From Symbiodinium sp. CCMP2592 (lineage: Eukaryota; Sar; Dinophyceae; Suessiales; Symbiodiniaceae), in assembly GCA_905221615.1 (NCBI GenBank), contig CAJNDT010003112.1:1-64000 (forward strand): a stretch of 64,000 nucleotides of DNA, in the 5' to 3' direction. Every line of letters begins with the position of its first letter. Position 1 is the first letter of the stretch. A program made the position numbers and the translations under genes. Under the pieces are notes generated by a model. The model was not told the origin of the DNA. It did not search any database and saw only the letters and a list, made by a program, of their open reading frames with translations. Below, piece after piece: positions 21,130 to 32,090 of this stretch.

Positions 21130-22460
21130 ACAGCATGACAGCGAGTGACCCTCCAATACGATGCACCGGCGACGGCAGTCAGGTTAGGCACACTGCAGAA
21201 GAGCCACCACCTGATAGCTCGAGCGGCCACGACCTGACAGCACCACTCGCCGAGGGCGGACCGAGCAATGGCGGCACCTCCCTGAGATGGCCACCGTCGG
21301 TGCCCACCTGCGGTCAAAGGGGTCGAGGAGCAAACTGCCACTACGCGGTGCCGAAGGGGCTAGGCATCTCCCAAGGCCTGCCAATAGCATCACCTGGCGG
21401 GCTAGGCATGTCAGTCGCACAGGATGCGGGCTAAGGTATAAACTCTGCTGCCGCTGACCTCGCAGCACGAGCAACATGCCGATAATCAATTGCAAAATAA
21501 GCAGATGACGTATGTCAGCCGCGACGGGAGCAAGCGATAGCGTGGGCACTCCCCACAGCGCGCCCTGGGTCCCCAGCCAGCGGCGGCCAGCCCACTCACT
21601 GGAGTAGCATCGGAGGGCTTGCCACTGTCGGTCGATCACCCGCGAGGGGTGGCCGATCATCCGGCTTGGTCATGCGGCTGCCTATCGGGGTCGTGGCTTG
21701 AGGTACTGGCGGCTCCGAGTGAATGTGTAAGGACGCTCCCGGCTGCAGCCGGATACACCATGATCCCTGCAGCTCCAAGAACATGTCCGGCTGGGGCTGC
21801 CTCAGGGGCTCGCTTCTAACTGCAGTCCCCTGACGGAGCCACAGGCCCTTCGTGAGGACGCCCATCGTCCTGGCACTTCGGACTGCAAAGGATGCGGCCT
21901 GCCCACCTGAGTCACCTGAGCCACCAGGCGCCCGCAGGGTAAGCTGGACAGGTCCCGAAGGCCTCGCCGGCACCAACACAGCAGGTGCAGTCGGCCCATC
22001 GGTGGGGGCAGACCTCCTGGACGAGGGAGACGCCCCCGATATAGAGAAACCTTCGGGAGCGGCTGCGCCCGAGGCCTTGCTTCGCCGTCCTGTTCCTTCC
22101 CTGGGGGTTTAACTTGCTTGCTGCGAATCCGCCCTCCTATCGGTGCTCCAGGTTTGGCGGTGTATCGCGGCGCCATGACTACTAAAATATCCAGTGAAGC
22201 TGGGCCCTTCCCGCCTGACAAGGAACCTGTTGAACACAGCAAGTGACAGAGTAGAGCCAAGCTGCAGTGCGAGAAAAGGGGCTGAGGCGCCGGCAGGTCT
22301 CCCCAGTCGCCCGCCCCCCCCCGCTCAGCAGCGGAAAAAAGCGGTGAAACAGCAAAGCGAAGCTCAACAAAGGGCTGCGGCGCACAGGCTTTGCCGGTGT
22401 TAGCCGTTCAGCACAAACTACGGAGCCTCATTCTTCACCGATTCTTGGACACTTCTCTTT
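21130..22460. other. GC-rich stretch, no recognised gene
   Basis: This stretch is richer in GC than its surroundings. Open frames of 70-160 codons exist on both strands (plus 21,852-22,112; minus 21,184-21,660 and 21,802-22,260), rich in Pro, Ala, Gly and Arg. None has a motif I recognise and none is clearly favoured. It could be remnant transposon or host coding sequence. Confidence 0.35.
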
Positions 22461-22592
22461 TTCTTCTCCACCTGTCTTTCCTTTTTGCTTGCGGTGGTGA
22501 CCAACACTCAAACAAAATATGTCTCAGTTGTAACAAACTGGCACATTTCCTCCTTTACTTTCCATCTCCGCAGTCTTTGCCTTCTTTCTGTC

Positions 22593-23801
22593 TCACGCTC
22601 TTTCCACTTTTTCCTTTCTTGCCACCTTTTCCTCTTCCGTGACCTCATTCATTTTTTTTCGTCCAACTTTTCCTTTTCCGTATCCTCGTCCTCTTCCATA
22701 ACCATTACCATTACCTTTTTCTCTGTCTCCTTTACCTTTTCCTCCTTTTCCGCACTTTCCACCTTTACCTTTGTCACCTTTTCCTTTATATTCAATCGAT
22801 CCATCTCGATTGGGATTGGTCCTGTGTACTCCTTGTTGTGTGCGCTTGCGGTTGGTGCTTGGACGCTTAGCGATCCATATATTCTGTGCTGGCCATGTCT
22901 GGTTGCTTCTTTCGGATTGCAGTAGCTTTGTCTTCTCATCATACTTCGTCTTCTCTGAAATGTCAACCATGATATGCTGCTTGAGGTGGTTCGGTATTCC
23001 TTTGAGAAGTGTTCCTATCTTGAGGTTTTCGTCATACTTCGTTGAGCTGATCTTTTCGTACTCTGACATTAACTTCTCAAATGTCAAGACGTATTCCATC
23101 AGCGATGCTCCTTTGCTCATTGCCGGGAATCCGACCAATGCCTGTGCCATTGCTAGACTCCGTGATCGGGAGCTTGGCTCGAGTTCAGCTTTTAGTTTTC
23201 GCAATACTTCGACCCCATTCATATTCTCAACACTTCTGAGCACTTTCAGTGGTCTGTTTCGCAGGTAACTGCTCAATACCGAATGAAATTTCATTCCTCA
23301 AACTTTTCTTGCATCCTTTCCTATAAAGAACGTTCCTGCTAGCTTGATCTCATCGGTTTCATCTTCAGCTGCCTTCAGATCATCCATAAATCCTTGATCC
23401 ATGAACGCTAGGAAGTTCTTGAACGTGAACGCCCAGTCGCTCCATTGCGACACTTCTTCTTCAAGTGTTCCGGGGTTAAACGCTTCTGGAGGTTTGAGGA
23501 TTTTTCCTCCTGCATCAAACGTTGTTGTTGAGGGTTCAGCAGGTCCGCTTGGCGTAGAAGATGTTGCTCGTGGTCCTGCAGTTTGTCCTTCAAGTAACCT
23601 CGTAAGCGCATTCGTCAGCTGCTGTTGCTGCGTCGCTGTCTGAGCTGCTACATTCGTCATCGCCTATGTAGCTCTTCCAAAGTTCGTCATCAGTTGATCA
23701 AACCTCTCTTGTTGCGCAGGCTGTGGCCTCGGCGGTGGCTGTTGCGGTGGTTGCTGCGCTTGCTGCTGTGGTCCAAATGGACCTTGATCTTGTTGAGACA
23801 T
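22593..23801 (-). pseudogene. Decayed Ty1/copia-type gag
   Basis: Read on the minus strand, the frame starts at ATG 23,801 with a Gln/Pro-rich N-terminus (MSQQDQGPFGPQQQAQQPPQ). It hits a stop at 23,664-23,666 and continues with KILKPPEAFNPGTLEEEVSQ and WSDWAFTFKNFL, a pattern typical of copia gag. It then stops near 23,298 and shifts frame into YLRNRPLKVLRSVENMNGVE and LMSEYEKISSTKYDENLKIG. A basic Lys/Gly-rich tail follows, with a degenerate CCHC-like patch near 22,500-22,560. At least one stop and two frameshifts break it. No protease, integrase or reverse transcriptase follows. The style matches dinoflagellate copia elements, from general knowledge of the family. Confidence 0.65.
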
Positions 23802-24580
23802 TGCTTCAACAGTTCTTCACCTGTTTCCGAATTTTCCGTTGGCTGGCTCAAGGTCTTTTCGCTTCCACGTTTTTCTCTTCTCCGGCAGGATGCTCTCGGC
23901 CGTAACCTTAGCTTCCTGCTTCACTTCTCTCTCTTTGATTTTTTTCAACCTTTCCAGCTCTCAGCTGGCTTCCCTGGATCTTTGGTTGATCAGCTGCTGG
24001 TCTTCGCCAACAGCTCCGCTACCATGAAAGTTTAAAACCTTTTACCAACGTCAACTTCTAAACCTTGTCAACACACGGGCGGCCCACACTATTTTCCCGC
24101 TGGGCTTGAGCCGTCGTTTGACCTACGGAGACACGCAGTGAAACATGCTAAATTGGGCATACCAACTAAAGTGAAATGTTTGGTAAAGTCGCATTGTGTA
24201 CGCGCGTCCATGTTTAAGGTTTGACTTGGGCACTGCACCGAAAAAGATTGCGACGATGGAGCTGAAAGTGCAGAGTGATTGCAGCATCAACACGAATCTA
24301 CATACCAAAGCAAGCCTCGCCTGCTTTTTTTGCGCATACATGTAACATCAACATGTTGCCAGTCACATGTACCATGATGCTTGAGAAACTTTCCAGCCTT
24401 GCTCTCCCTCGACAACGTACCGTAACACCTTGACTATAGTTAAAGCCTAAACGAGTTATACAGGCTTTATTTTCCACTGAGGTTTCGCTCTGCAGTGGCA
24501 TCTCAGTGTCATAGCCGGTTTCCTCGTTCCTTGAAATCCGAAAGCTTCTCTTTTACGCCAACCTTCCATCGGCACCGCTT
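23802..24580. other. No gene seen (upstream of gag remnant)
   Basis: Pyrimidine-rich DNA up to about 24,000 is followed by unique sequence. It may include the leader or LTR region of the copia remnant, but I could not find a pair of LTRs. Confidence 0.3.
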
Positions 24581-24582
24581 TA

Positions 24583-24692
24583 TAGTGAATCCCAGAAAGT
24601 TGGAAGATGGGTCTAGGATGATTAGTGCCGGGATCCTCTGCACCTTAGTTGGAGGGCATAAGGAGAATGACGTTCCAAATTGGTTTCTACTA
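24583..24692. repeat. Palindromic MITE, family E (copy E1, diverged)
   Basis: The arms TAGTGAATCCCAGAAAGTTGG and CCAAATTGGTTTCTACTA pair imperfectly, with TA on both sides. It is a diverged relative of the elements at 34,538 and 54,578. Confidence 0.5.
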
Positions 24693-24699
24693 TATAATG

Positions 24700-25980
24700 C
24701 TATATACGGAGGTAGGGATCCTATTTTAATCACGAAGGCGTCTACATTACACATTTAGCCCGATCCGTGATCTCTGTTCCGTTCCTTGTCGACTGAAGAT
24801 GGGTTGGTGTTTGCATGCACGTCTGGTGGTTGTGGAGATAAACAACTCTCCGCCGCAGCTTTGGCTTTGTGGGGGCAGGGGGGTGCATCCGGAAAATGCG
24901 AGTGTAGGGGTATATCCAGGGTTAAGTGCAGCATCACACTGCTTCGGCTTAGTCGCACTCATGGTGTCCATGTTGCAAGCGTACATCGTGCAAGGCTGAT
25001 ATTGAGGTTTCTGTGCCGTAGGCGCAGCGTCTCACGATGCCCGGGAAAACTGCCGGACAGCGCGCCCCGACTGCATTCATCGCCACATGTTGCTGCCAGA
25101 GCTAGTCAACTGCCGTTTCTACAACCCTGAATCGGGGTCTTGTTCAGGCACTTAACTGGAATCGACGCAATCATACCTACTCTAGATCTCCTGTGGTAAC
25201 TTGAAACTAAGCTTGTCAACAAGAACCCAGTGCAGCTTTCGTCTGCACCACCGAGCCCCATGTGAACATTGATTTAGGTCAGGTATGTTGTTTCAGGAAG
25301 TGTGGTGCAGAGCCCCCTGGTTACATCTTCAACAAACCGCAATACAGGATGTTCTCTGCCTTAAGGGGGCCGAGGCCAAAAGCGATCCTGAGCTATGGGT
25401 GATGCATTGACGGGTGCCTTTTCTTATCGGATCCGAACATGCCGATCATGGCGTGTAAGCATACAGCGAGCCTGTACATTCAAGGGGCCATCCGAAGGAA
25501 GGGCCATGCCGGATAAACTGTGTTACGTCCTGAATCCTAAATTCCAATCCCCAATCCCGGATCCCCTCATCCCTAAATCATTGGGACCCTTACAGGGGTA
25601 AGGGAGGGGGGGGGTAGGGGGCCTTAATGCCCATAATAAGGGCCCTTAAATTCTGCTTAAGGAAGTACAGCCGTACCCCGCTAAGGGTCCCCATGACTAA
25701 GCCAATCCCCAGGTTATGACGTGTGCGGGCCTCAGAGTGTCGCGCCTTTGTTTCTGTGGAGCCGGAATTTCGGGTGCCTGGGATTTCAACGCTTCGAGGC
25801 TGGGTTCTGGTACGTTAGGGCCTCTTCCTTAGGAATCTTCCGAAGCTGGAGGCTCTTGGGGGTACTTCATTTGGTCTTGGGTTGTGGGGTTATGGTCTCT
25901 TCCTTGGGAATCTTCCGAAGCAGCGTTTCCTTCCTTCACTTCTCAGGGCAGTAAGGTCAGGGTAGCTGCACAGTCAGTTC
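24700..25980. other. Unique sequence, no assured gene
   Basis: Open frames are short. A 37-codon plus-strand stretch near 25,400-25,518 (MACKHTASLYIQGAIRRKG) looks protein-like, and another begins MPGKTAGQRAPTAF near 25,038. Neither has supporting splice sites that I can defend. Confidence 0.3.
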
Positions 25981-25984
25981 GAAA

Positions 25985-26720
25985 GCCTGAAGCCCTAAAC
26001 CCTAAACCCTAAACCCCTAAACCTTAAACCCCTAAACCCTAAACCCTAAACCCATAACTTGCCGCCGCCCGAGCACAGCCGCCCGAACTCGGAACCCGAA
26101 ACCTGAAGCTACTGAAGCTCCCAATCCTCGGCCCTAAGCCCTAAACCCTAAACCCTAAATCCTAAACCCTAAACCCTAAACCCGAGGGTCGCAACCCTAA
26201 GCCCAAAACGCCGAACCCGAAGCTCCCTGAACCTCTAAGCCGAAGCCCCAAATCCCAAAGCGGAAGACCCAGGAACCCCAAAGCCAAAACTCTCACAGTA
26301 GCTTAAGGCCCTTAGCCCCAAGCTCGAAACCCTAAGTTGTTCTAACCCCCAAACTCTAAACTTCAAAACCAAAACTTCAATGCCTGCAGCTCCTAAGAAC
26401 CCTAAGCTTAAGCACAGAACAAGCCCTCGGCCGAAAATGAAACGCCGAGCTCCCCTCCAGCTTCCACGCCTCAGTTCGGGTTCAGGGACCCTAAACCCCA
26501 AATCCTAAATGCTACTAAACCCAAAATCCAGAACTCCGAATCCTACACGTTACTAAACCCTACATGTTACTAAACCCATACCCTAAATGTTACTAGACCC
26601 AGAATCCTAAACCCGAAATCAGAAACTCGATCCCCTTGGACCGCGTGAGGCTTGATCTGAGGCCAGGCCCCGTGAGACGAGACAGGGAGGGAACTCGAGT
26701 TCAGGGTTTAGGGTTTAGGG
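25985..26720. repeat. Degenerate CCCTAAA tract
   Basis: Near-perfect CCCTAAA runs at 25,988-26,052 and 26,138-26,185 sit in text such as CCTAAGCC, CCCGAAAC and CCCCAAAT that looks like mutated telomere repeat. The orientation flips to TTTAGGG at about 26,700. It is interstitial, not a chromosome end. Confidence 0.8.
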
Positions 26721-26917
26721 AATCATGTTTTCTTCTTGTGATTTGAAAATATTAGAACTATGTTGGTTAAGACTTATGCTGTGTTCTTGTGAATTTGTCA
26801 TACTATATAAAACTCCAAGGGGTTGGTAAGAAGACATGGTTTTTCTTGCGATTCTAAGGGCACTGAGGGGGAAGGGGTCTCAAGCGATTTCGGCTAAGGT
26901 TGATGGGTTTAGGAAAT

Positions 26918-27019
26918 GGGAGTTTCCGAAAATTAGGGGTACCGTATTTTGGGGTCCCTATTCTAAGGATCCTACTATTCAGGGTACTATATTAGGATCC
27001 CCTATTTTCGGAAATTCCC
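26918..27019. repeat. Palindromic MITE, family D (copy D1)
   Basis: The arms GGGAGTTTCCGAAAATTAGG and CCTATTTTCGGAAATTCCC are inverted, and AAAT flanks both sides (26,914-26,917 and 27,020-27,023), suggesting a 4-base target duplication. The internal GGATCC/CCTACT motifs match D2 at 30,417. Confidence 0.65.
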
Positions 27020-27177
27020 AAATCGATTCAGGGTTTAGGGTTTCCGGGGTGGTGGGCTTTCGGATATCCGGGCCAAGGTTTTGCTTTTGTTTCGCACGGT
27101 GTAGGGCTACGGCTTAAGGTACCCCTGCACCCTAAACCCTAAACAGCAAGTCCTAAGGCCTGAACCCTGAGTTGCAG

Positions 27178-27268
27178 GATTGGTGTGGCTGGCTGTGCTT
27201 CCTCCCTCTGTCCTCGGTCATCCGTCCCGCTCGAAAAGTTCGCGACGAGTTGGGTTTGATTCTACAGG
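27178..27268 (+). CDS. Putative exon (unknown protein)
   Basis: After GAGTTGCAG|G the frame reads 30 residues of protein-like composition, ending VIRPARKVRDELG and a few hydrophobic residues, with a possible GGTGTAG donor. Function is unknown. It may belong with the FAM194-like pieces downstream. Confidence 0.35.
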
Positions 27269-27451
27269 GTGTAGGATGTGTAGGTCAGCTTGCTAATCCC
27301 GAACCCCAGCAAAGTCTGAGCTGTAAATCATGTCGGGTTGCAGTCTTGACTTGCAAGATTGGGGGTTGTGGGATGTTAGGACATTTTGGCTCTCGACGGA
27401 TCATGGCATTGGGGTCTGAGAGCCTTAGAGAAGCAAATGCGTGCCTCGGAG

Positions 27452-27540
27452 GTATGCGGATGGCAAGCCTGCCATACTCCGCCACACCGATGGCAGCGGC
27501 TTCGCCTACTACGCGTCCGGGAAGAAGGCACCCCCTCTTC
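27452..27540 (+). CDS. Putative exon, FAM194-like start
   Basis: The frame after GCCTCGGAG|G reads YADGKPAILRHTDGSGFAYY and ASGKKAP. Alternating Tyr/Asp-Gly and hydrophobic residues of this type open the FAM194 (ERICH6-type) domain, where a 'YPNGRPA' element is followed by a Gly/Tyr-rich strand. The frame stays open to 27,578; the 3' boundary is not clear. The assignment rests on pattern memory only. Confidence 0.4.
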
Positions 27541-27597
27541 GCAGCTTTCTGTGGTTAAGTGGCTGTTTGGCAAGCTAAAGCCCCTCTGAACCCGCCT

Positions 27598-27945
27598 GAG
27601 CCCTAAACCCTAAACCCTAAACCCTAAGCCAGGCCACTGCAACACAACACCCGACACCTAAGTCGTGAACCCTAAACCCCAAAATCCTGCAACCTCGAAA
27701 CCCATAAGGCCCAAAAACCCTCAACCCGAACCCTCCCTGAAAGCCTTGATATTCAGGAGCTCGTGAACCGTGCACGGTGAACCCTTGCAGCCTACACCAA
27801 TACTACTATTTGCTTAAGAAACCCACCCCAAAAAAAACAATAATCCCTATATTACCCCCATAAGGAATATATTTTTTATTTTTTGGGGTTCTTAAGACAA
27901 TAGTAGAATAGAACCTTTGTTCCTAAACCCTAAACCCTAAACCCT
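27598..27945. repeat. CCCTAAA tracts and an AT-rich palindrome
   Basis: CCCTAAA runs occur at about 27,598-27,630 and 27,922-27,945. Between them, CTACTATTTGCTTAAG (27,803) and CTTAAGACAATAGTAG (27,906) are the ends of an imperfect palindrome containing A and T runs. No gene is seen. Confidence 0.65.
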
Positions 27946-28179
27946 ACGGCGCTGTCGCCGGTCGTTGGAGGCTGCTAGGTTCGAGGGAGCAAAGATCAGT
28001 TTAACCACATATATCGGAAATTAGCATGGCAACCCCCTCTCAGCCCCAAGCATCTAACCCCGAGTAAAAAGAGACGAAGACGCTTGAATCTGAAATCTCA
28101 GAACCCCTTTGTTGCTACCCCTTTGTTGCCAGGCTATCTGCGTGTCGGCCGCTGGCGCGGGTCTTGGGTCAGCTTGAAA

Positions 28180-28280
28180 CTGTTGATGGACAAAATCTTG
28201 CATGACCTTAAGGACCCTAAATCATGGGAATTATGGTATATTCCTTATAATGGGTAATGCAGGATTTTGTCCATCAACAG
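28180..28280. repeat. Palindromic MITE, family B (copy B1)
   Basis: CTGTTGATGGACAAAATC and GATTTTGTCCATCAACAG are perfect inverted ends. The inside shares CCTTAAGGACCCTAAA and GGTATATTCCTTATAATGGG with copies at 48,610 and 50,414. Confidence 0.75.
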
Positions 28281-28596
28281 AAGTTTGAATGCCTGTTGTT
28301 GTGACATATCATCCGGGTCTACGGTGCGTGCTTAGGGTTCCAGGCTCTCAGTGTTGGTTTGTTGGAGGACGAAGCATGCTTTTCAATTCAGATGACAGTA
28401 TGGGGAGGGTGCCCCTTCGATTGTTTAGGTTGCGGTTCAGGAGTTCAAGAGGTTTTGGCTCGTGCTCAATGGTGACCAAGCCATGCATATAGTCTAGCTA
28501 CCCTGAATGGAAAGCTCTTGGGACGAAACATTCTAAAGGACTGTTGTATGTGCGTTCATCGCCCCGTAAGTTGAGGGCGCACGAAATGTTGGAGCT

Positions 28597-28711
28597 AAGT
28601 GTGGCTCGGATGGCTGTCGACCCCTGTGTGTATCCAACAAATGGAACACTTGGACAAGGCCCGATCATGCCCGATCCGCAGCCATTGGCCTATTGCTTGG
28701 CAGGGTGCAAG
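28597..28711 (+). CDS. Possible exon (unknown protein)
   Basis: A plus-strand frame of about 38 codons (LSVARMAVDPCVYPTNGTLG and onward to LAYCLAGCK) ends at AAG|GTTTCA. Composition is protein-like, but the donor is weak and no acceptor is strong. Confidence 0.3.
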
Positions 28712-28901
28712 GTTTCAGTGTTCGTTTCCTGGATCACTACAGCCTGAACCCTTGTCACTAGTTCCTGCACCAAGGAGCGTATGACCGTCGTCTGCACTTG
28801 GCACTCCTAACAACCATAATTGCAGTGTTCATTTCCTGTATCCCCGCCGGCAGGCCCAGGAAATTGTTGCGTGTTGGTGTCTGGGTAGGGTTTGAAGACG
28901 G

Positions 28902-29006
28902 GAGACCTCGAACACAGACACGAAAGCCGCCTTAAGAAGGGTTTTTCGTTACGACGAAGAAATGCTTACGTACATAGGAAGGATTTTGGATCTCCATCAG
29001 CCTTAA
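28902..29006 (+). CDS. Possible exon (unknown protein)
   Basis: The frame reads ETSNTDTKAALRRVFRYDEE and MLTYIGRILDLHQ, then a stop. Codon content is unlike the surrounding telomere-like DNA. Splice sites are unclear, and it could be a terminal exon. Confidence 0.3.
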   Translation, partial: ETSNTDTKAALRRVFRYDEEMLTYIGRILDLHQP

Positions 29007-29392
29007 ACCGCCAATCGCAAGAGAGGCACAGGGTGCTCACACTGCCGAGGTGTAGACGGTGTTGGCCGGTCGCGCCGCTTCAGTGCAATCATTCACGACG
29101 ACGGCGGGAGGACGACCCTGCGGAGTAAGAATTTAGGGTTTTGGTTTAGGGTTTAGGGTTTAGGGTTGAGGGTAGGATTGAGTGTTCAGAGTTTGGGGTT
29201 TTGCTTTGCTTATGTCAGCATATCATATGCTGACCCTTCAAGCCCTCTACGAACCAAGCCTTGCAGGACTTGATAAGGGCTTGATAGTGTTCTACAGTTT
29301 ACTACGTTCCCCCTTATGGTCCCCAGAGAATGAATACAGCAAAAAGCTTGAGTCAATGGCCTGTTCCAGCGCCATTACCATGCCCTGGTATA

Positions 29393-29501
29393 CCCAGAGA
29401 CTCCAATATCCCTTAATTAAGGAATATACCTTAAATCATAGTAGGATCCCTAGTATGATTTAAGGTATATTCCTTAATTAAGGGATATTGGAGTCTCTGG
29501 G
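29393..29501. repeat. Palindromic MITE, family A (copy A1)
   Basis: CCCAGAGACTCCAATATCCC and its inverse GGGATATTGGAGTCTCTGGG bound a 109-base fold-back element, with TA at both outer edges. The inner arm CTTAATTAAGGAATAT is shared by five family members in this window. Confidence 0.8.
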
Positions 29502-29692
29502 TACTCACACGAGGTAACTAGCTAGCGAAACGGGAGTCGCAGAAGGTCCAGGGTTTCAGGGGGAGCCGTTAGGTCGTGTGGTTGGAGTTTAGGGTCAAAG
29601 TCTGCCGTAAGGGTGTGCAGGGTGTAGAGTTTAGGATTGATGTTTCAGGCTTCCGGGTTCGAAACTGCACACCCAACACCAGACAGTTGCAG

Positions 29693-29797
29693 AACACGTG
29701 GGAGCAGAGTAGGAACGCAGTCGTCGGCGTGTTTGATGACTGGGGCATCGGCTATGCGGATGGCATGCTGGGTGCGATACTCAGTGCGGATTTCCGG
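29693..29797 (+). CDS. Putative exon, FAM194-like
   Basis: After AGTTGCAG the frame runs in phase for 35 codons to CGG|GTTCTC. It contains NAVVGVFDDWGIGYADGMLG, close in layout to the FAM194 element 'ilavFdskGhGsvyYpnG'. With 27,452 it suggests a FAM194-domain protein, a family with ciliary links in animals. The motif is seen; the family call is tentative. Confidence 0.4.
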
Positions 29798-30416
29798 GTT
29801 CTCGCGGCCGAAAGCCAAGCTTCAAGGATCCTAAAGACAAGTATAACCAGATCTAAATTGGATGGCCCGTTAAAGCTTGGACAGGAGAGTATATCATGAG
29901 GGTCCACACATGTACTAGGGCTTGAAAGGCTGGTTTGTGGACCAAATACTGCGCAAAGCCTTGCTTGGCTGTAAGCTAGCATCTCATGCCCCAACGCATC
30001 CCAAAACCGGAATGTTGATCTCTGACTACTCCTTACACAGAACTGAAGCCACCCATCCCACCGTGGAATGTTAAAGCCAACACCCTAAAGCCCTGAAGCC
30101 TAAATGCCGAACCCCACACCTAAAACCGACATCATCTCCCAAAATCGGATGCTGCGTCCGTGCCCCGATCAAGAGTGCTTCAGTTTCGAGTTCAGGGTTC
30201 ACTCTTGGTTTTTTCAAAGAGATGATGCCGGGTTTGGGCTGTCGGGGTTTGCGTAGGGTTTAGTGTGCTTCTTTTTGACGTTTTGGGGTTGGATAGGGTT
30301 GAGGGCTTAAACATCAGCGTCGAAGTGTTTAGGGTTTGACGGCTTGTGCTGCAAAGCTGTGGGTCGACGTTCCAGGGTTCATGGCACACCCGCAACTGAC
30401 AATTGTGGTCCCATTC

Positions 30417-30518
30417 GGGAGTTTCCGAAAATTAGGGGTACCTTATTTTGGTGTCCTTATAATAAGGATCCCGCTATTTCAGGTACTATATTAGGGTCCC
30501 CTATTTTCGGAAGCCCCC
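30417..30518. repeat. Palindromic MITE, family D (copy D2)
   Basis: The ends GGGAGTTTCCGAAAATTAGG and CCCTATTTTCGGAAGCCCCC, with the interior shared with 26,918-27,019, mark a second copy. Flanks do not show a clear target duplication. Confidence 0.65.
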
Positions 30519-30539
30519 ATATCGCTCCTTACAGGGTAT

Positions 30540-30767
30540 CCTAAACCCTAAACCCACAACCCAAAACCCCCTAAACCCTAAACCCTAAACCCCCATTTGC
30601 AGGTCAAGGAGACACGCAAGCACCCAAGCTCCTGATCTCTGAGAAGGCGTTTCCGATTTAAGCAGTCAGGAACCGGAAGGCTCCCTTTAGGGTTTAGGGT
30701 TTAGGGGTTTAGGGTTTAGGGTTTAGGGGTTTAGGGTTTAGGGTTTAGGGGTTTAGGGTTTAGGGTG
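30540..30767. repeat. TTTAGGG tract with 22-bp higher-order period
   Basis: CCCTAAA repeats (30,540-30,590) precede a TTTAGGG tract at 30,688-30,767. In the latter, two 7-base units alternate with one 8-base TTTAGGGG unit, giving a 22-base period. The same period is at 31,564-31,643 and 33,280-33,327. Confidence 0.8.
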
Positions 30768-30929
30768 TGTCGATGCTCCGCGCACACCACCACGCGAGAC
30801 GTGTGTTGTGGTGTGCGCCCAGGTTCAACGCTCTCGCCCTACCCGCCCACCCAGTCTATGACCTTTGTCGGGTTTAGGGTTTTTTCAAGGTTTGTGGCTT
30901 GGTCTGGCGGTGGCCCAAAATCAGGCCAA

Positions 30930-31200
30930 GCAGGGCAGTGGGCGGGGCAGGACAGGGCAGCAGGGCAGAGCAGGGCAGGGCAGGGCAGGGCAGGGGAGCA
31001 GGGAGAGCAGGAGCAGGGGGCAGGGCAGGCAGGGCAGGGAAGGACGGGCCCCTGGGACAACTGTCCCGGGGGGGCCCTGGGACAACTGTCCCGGGGGGGG
31101 GCCCAGGACAAGCGGAGGGTGGGGCGCAACAGTCCCTGGTCCAAGACCTGCCACAGCCAGGCCAGGGAGGAGGGCCCAGGCCGGCCCACCCAGGCAGGCG
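30930..31200. repeat. GGGCA-rich tract with CTGTCCCGGG palindromes
   Basis: CAGGG/GGGCAGG repeats are followed by two copies of CCTGGGACAACTGTCCCGGG (31,051-31,100), each nearly self-complementary. A reverse-complement relative of the CAGGG tract lies at 63,150-63,290. Open frames on both strands are low complexity. Confidence 0.7.
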
Positions 31201-31204
31201 CATA

Positions 31205-31372
31205 GGCTAAATCCTAAATCCTAAACCCCAAATCCTACATCCTAAATTCTAAATCCTAAACCCTAAATCCTAAATCTTAAATCCTAAAAACTAAACCATA
31301 GATCCTAAATCCTGAATCCTAAATCCTAAATCCTAAATCCTAAACCCTAAATCCTAAATCCTAAATCCTAAG
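31205..31372. repeat. CCTAAAT variant repeat
   Basis: About 24 heptamers of CCTAAAT with CCTAAAC interspersed form a telomere-derived variant in which one position has drifted uniformly. Confidence 0.75.
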
Positions 31373-31563
31373 GGATGGGGCCCTCCGAGCTTGGAGGTTT
31401 AGGGTCATATTGTTCTGATTGGCTAGCATGCCTGTCGCATGCGCCAGCACCTGAGCCGGTGCTGGGGCTCCTTCGCTGCGCCTGTCGCGCCAGCTACGGA
31501 GCCAGCCTCACTGACGCTTCGGCACGCTCGCTGCTGCTATTCGCAGCGCCCGCAGCTCGCTTC

Positions 31564-31643
31564 AGTTTAGGGGTTTAGGGTTTAGGGTTTAGGGGTTTAG
31601 GGTTTAGGGTTTAGGGGTTTAGGGTTTAGGGTTTAGGGGTTCA
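31564..31643. repeat. TTTAGGG tract with 22-bp period
   Basis: This repeats the 7+7+8 base pattern of 30,688-30,767. The intervening 31,375-31,560 has a GC-rich open frame without motifs. Confidence 0.75.
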
Positions 31644-31649
31644 GCTGCT

Positions 31650-32090
31650 CCGGATCGAGCAGTTTTAAAGTAGAGTTGTATTTAAGGTTTAGAAATAACA
31701 CCCACCCACCCTTAGAATCCCATAACATAAGCCATATAAAGTCCTTAAACACCCAAAATTGTAGCACTAAAACAACAAAACAACTTAAAAAAAAAATTCT
31801 GTAGGTGCGTTCTCTTTCTTTAAAAAAACTAGAGCACAAATAAATTATTGTTTAATACTTTTCGTTTTGTGTTGTCTCAAACCCTAATGTCTAAACATCA
31901 TCATTCAGAGAGTTGTACCTACAACCTAGCCTGTCACACTTTAATGTCGCCTTCCCGCACCACTCAGAAAATACAACAGTTCATATTGTTCCCACAGCTG
32001 ATTTATTTTTAAAGTTGTCGAGCTTAGATTCATTTTAGATTACACTTATGAATGGATTTGTTAACTTATTGTTTTGCTTATTGCGGCATT
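31650..32090. other. AT-rich unique sequence, no gene seen
   Basis: This is the most AT-rich unique stretch outside microsatellites. Frames are short and hydrophobic or Lys-rich by composition. I see no gene in it. Confidence 0.4.

Noticed and set aside
22480..22560. Intact CCHC zinc knuckle after gag
   Set aside because: Only a degenerate Cys/His pattern with a stop is visible, so no functional motif is claimed.
30765..31224. Gly/Arg/Ala-rich frames on both strands
   Set aside because: They reflect the CAGGG simple repeat, and no motif or splice context is present.
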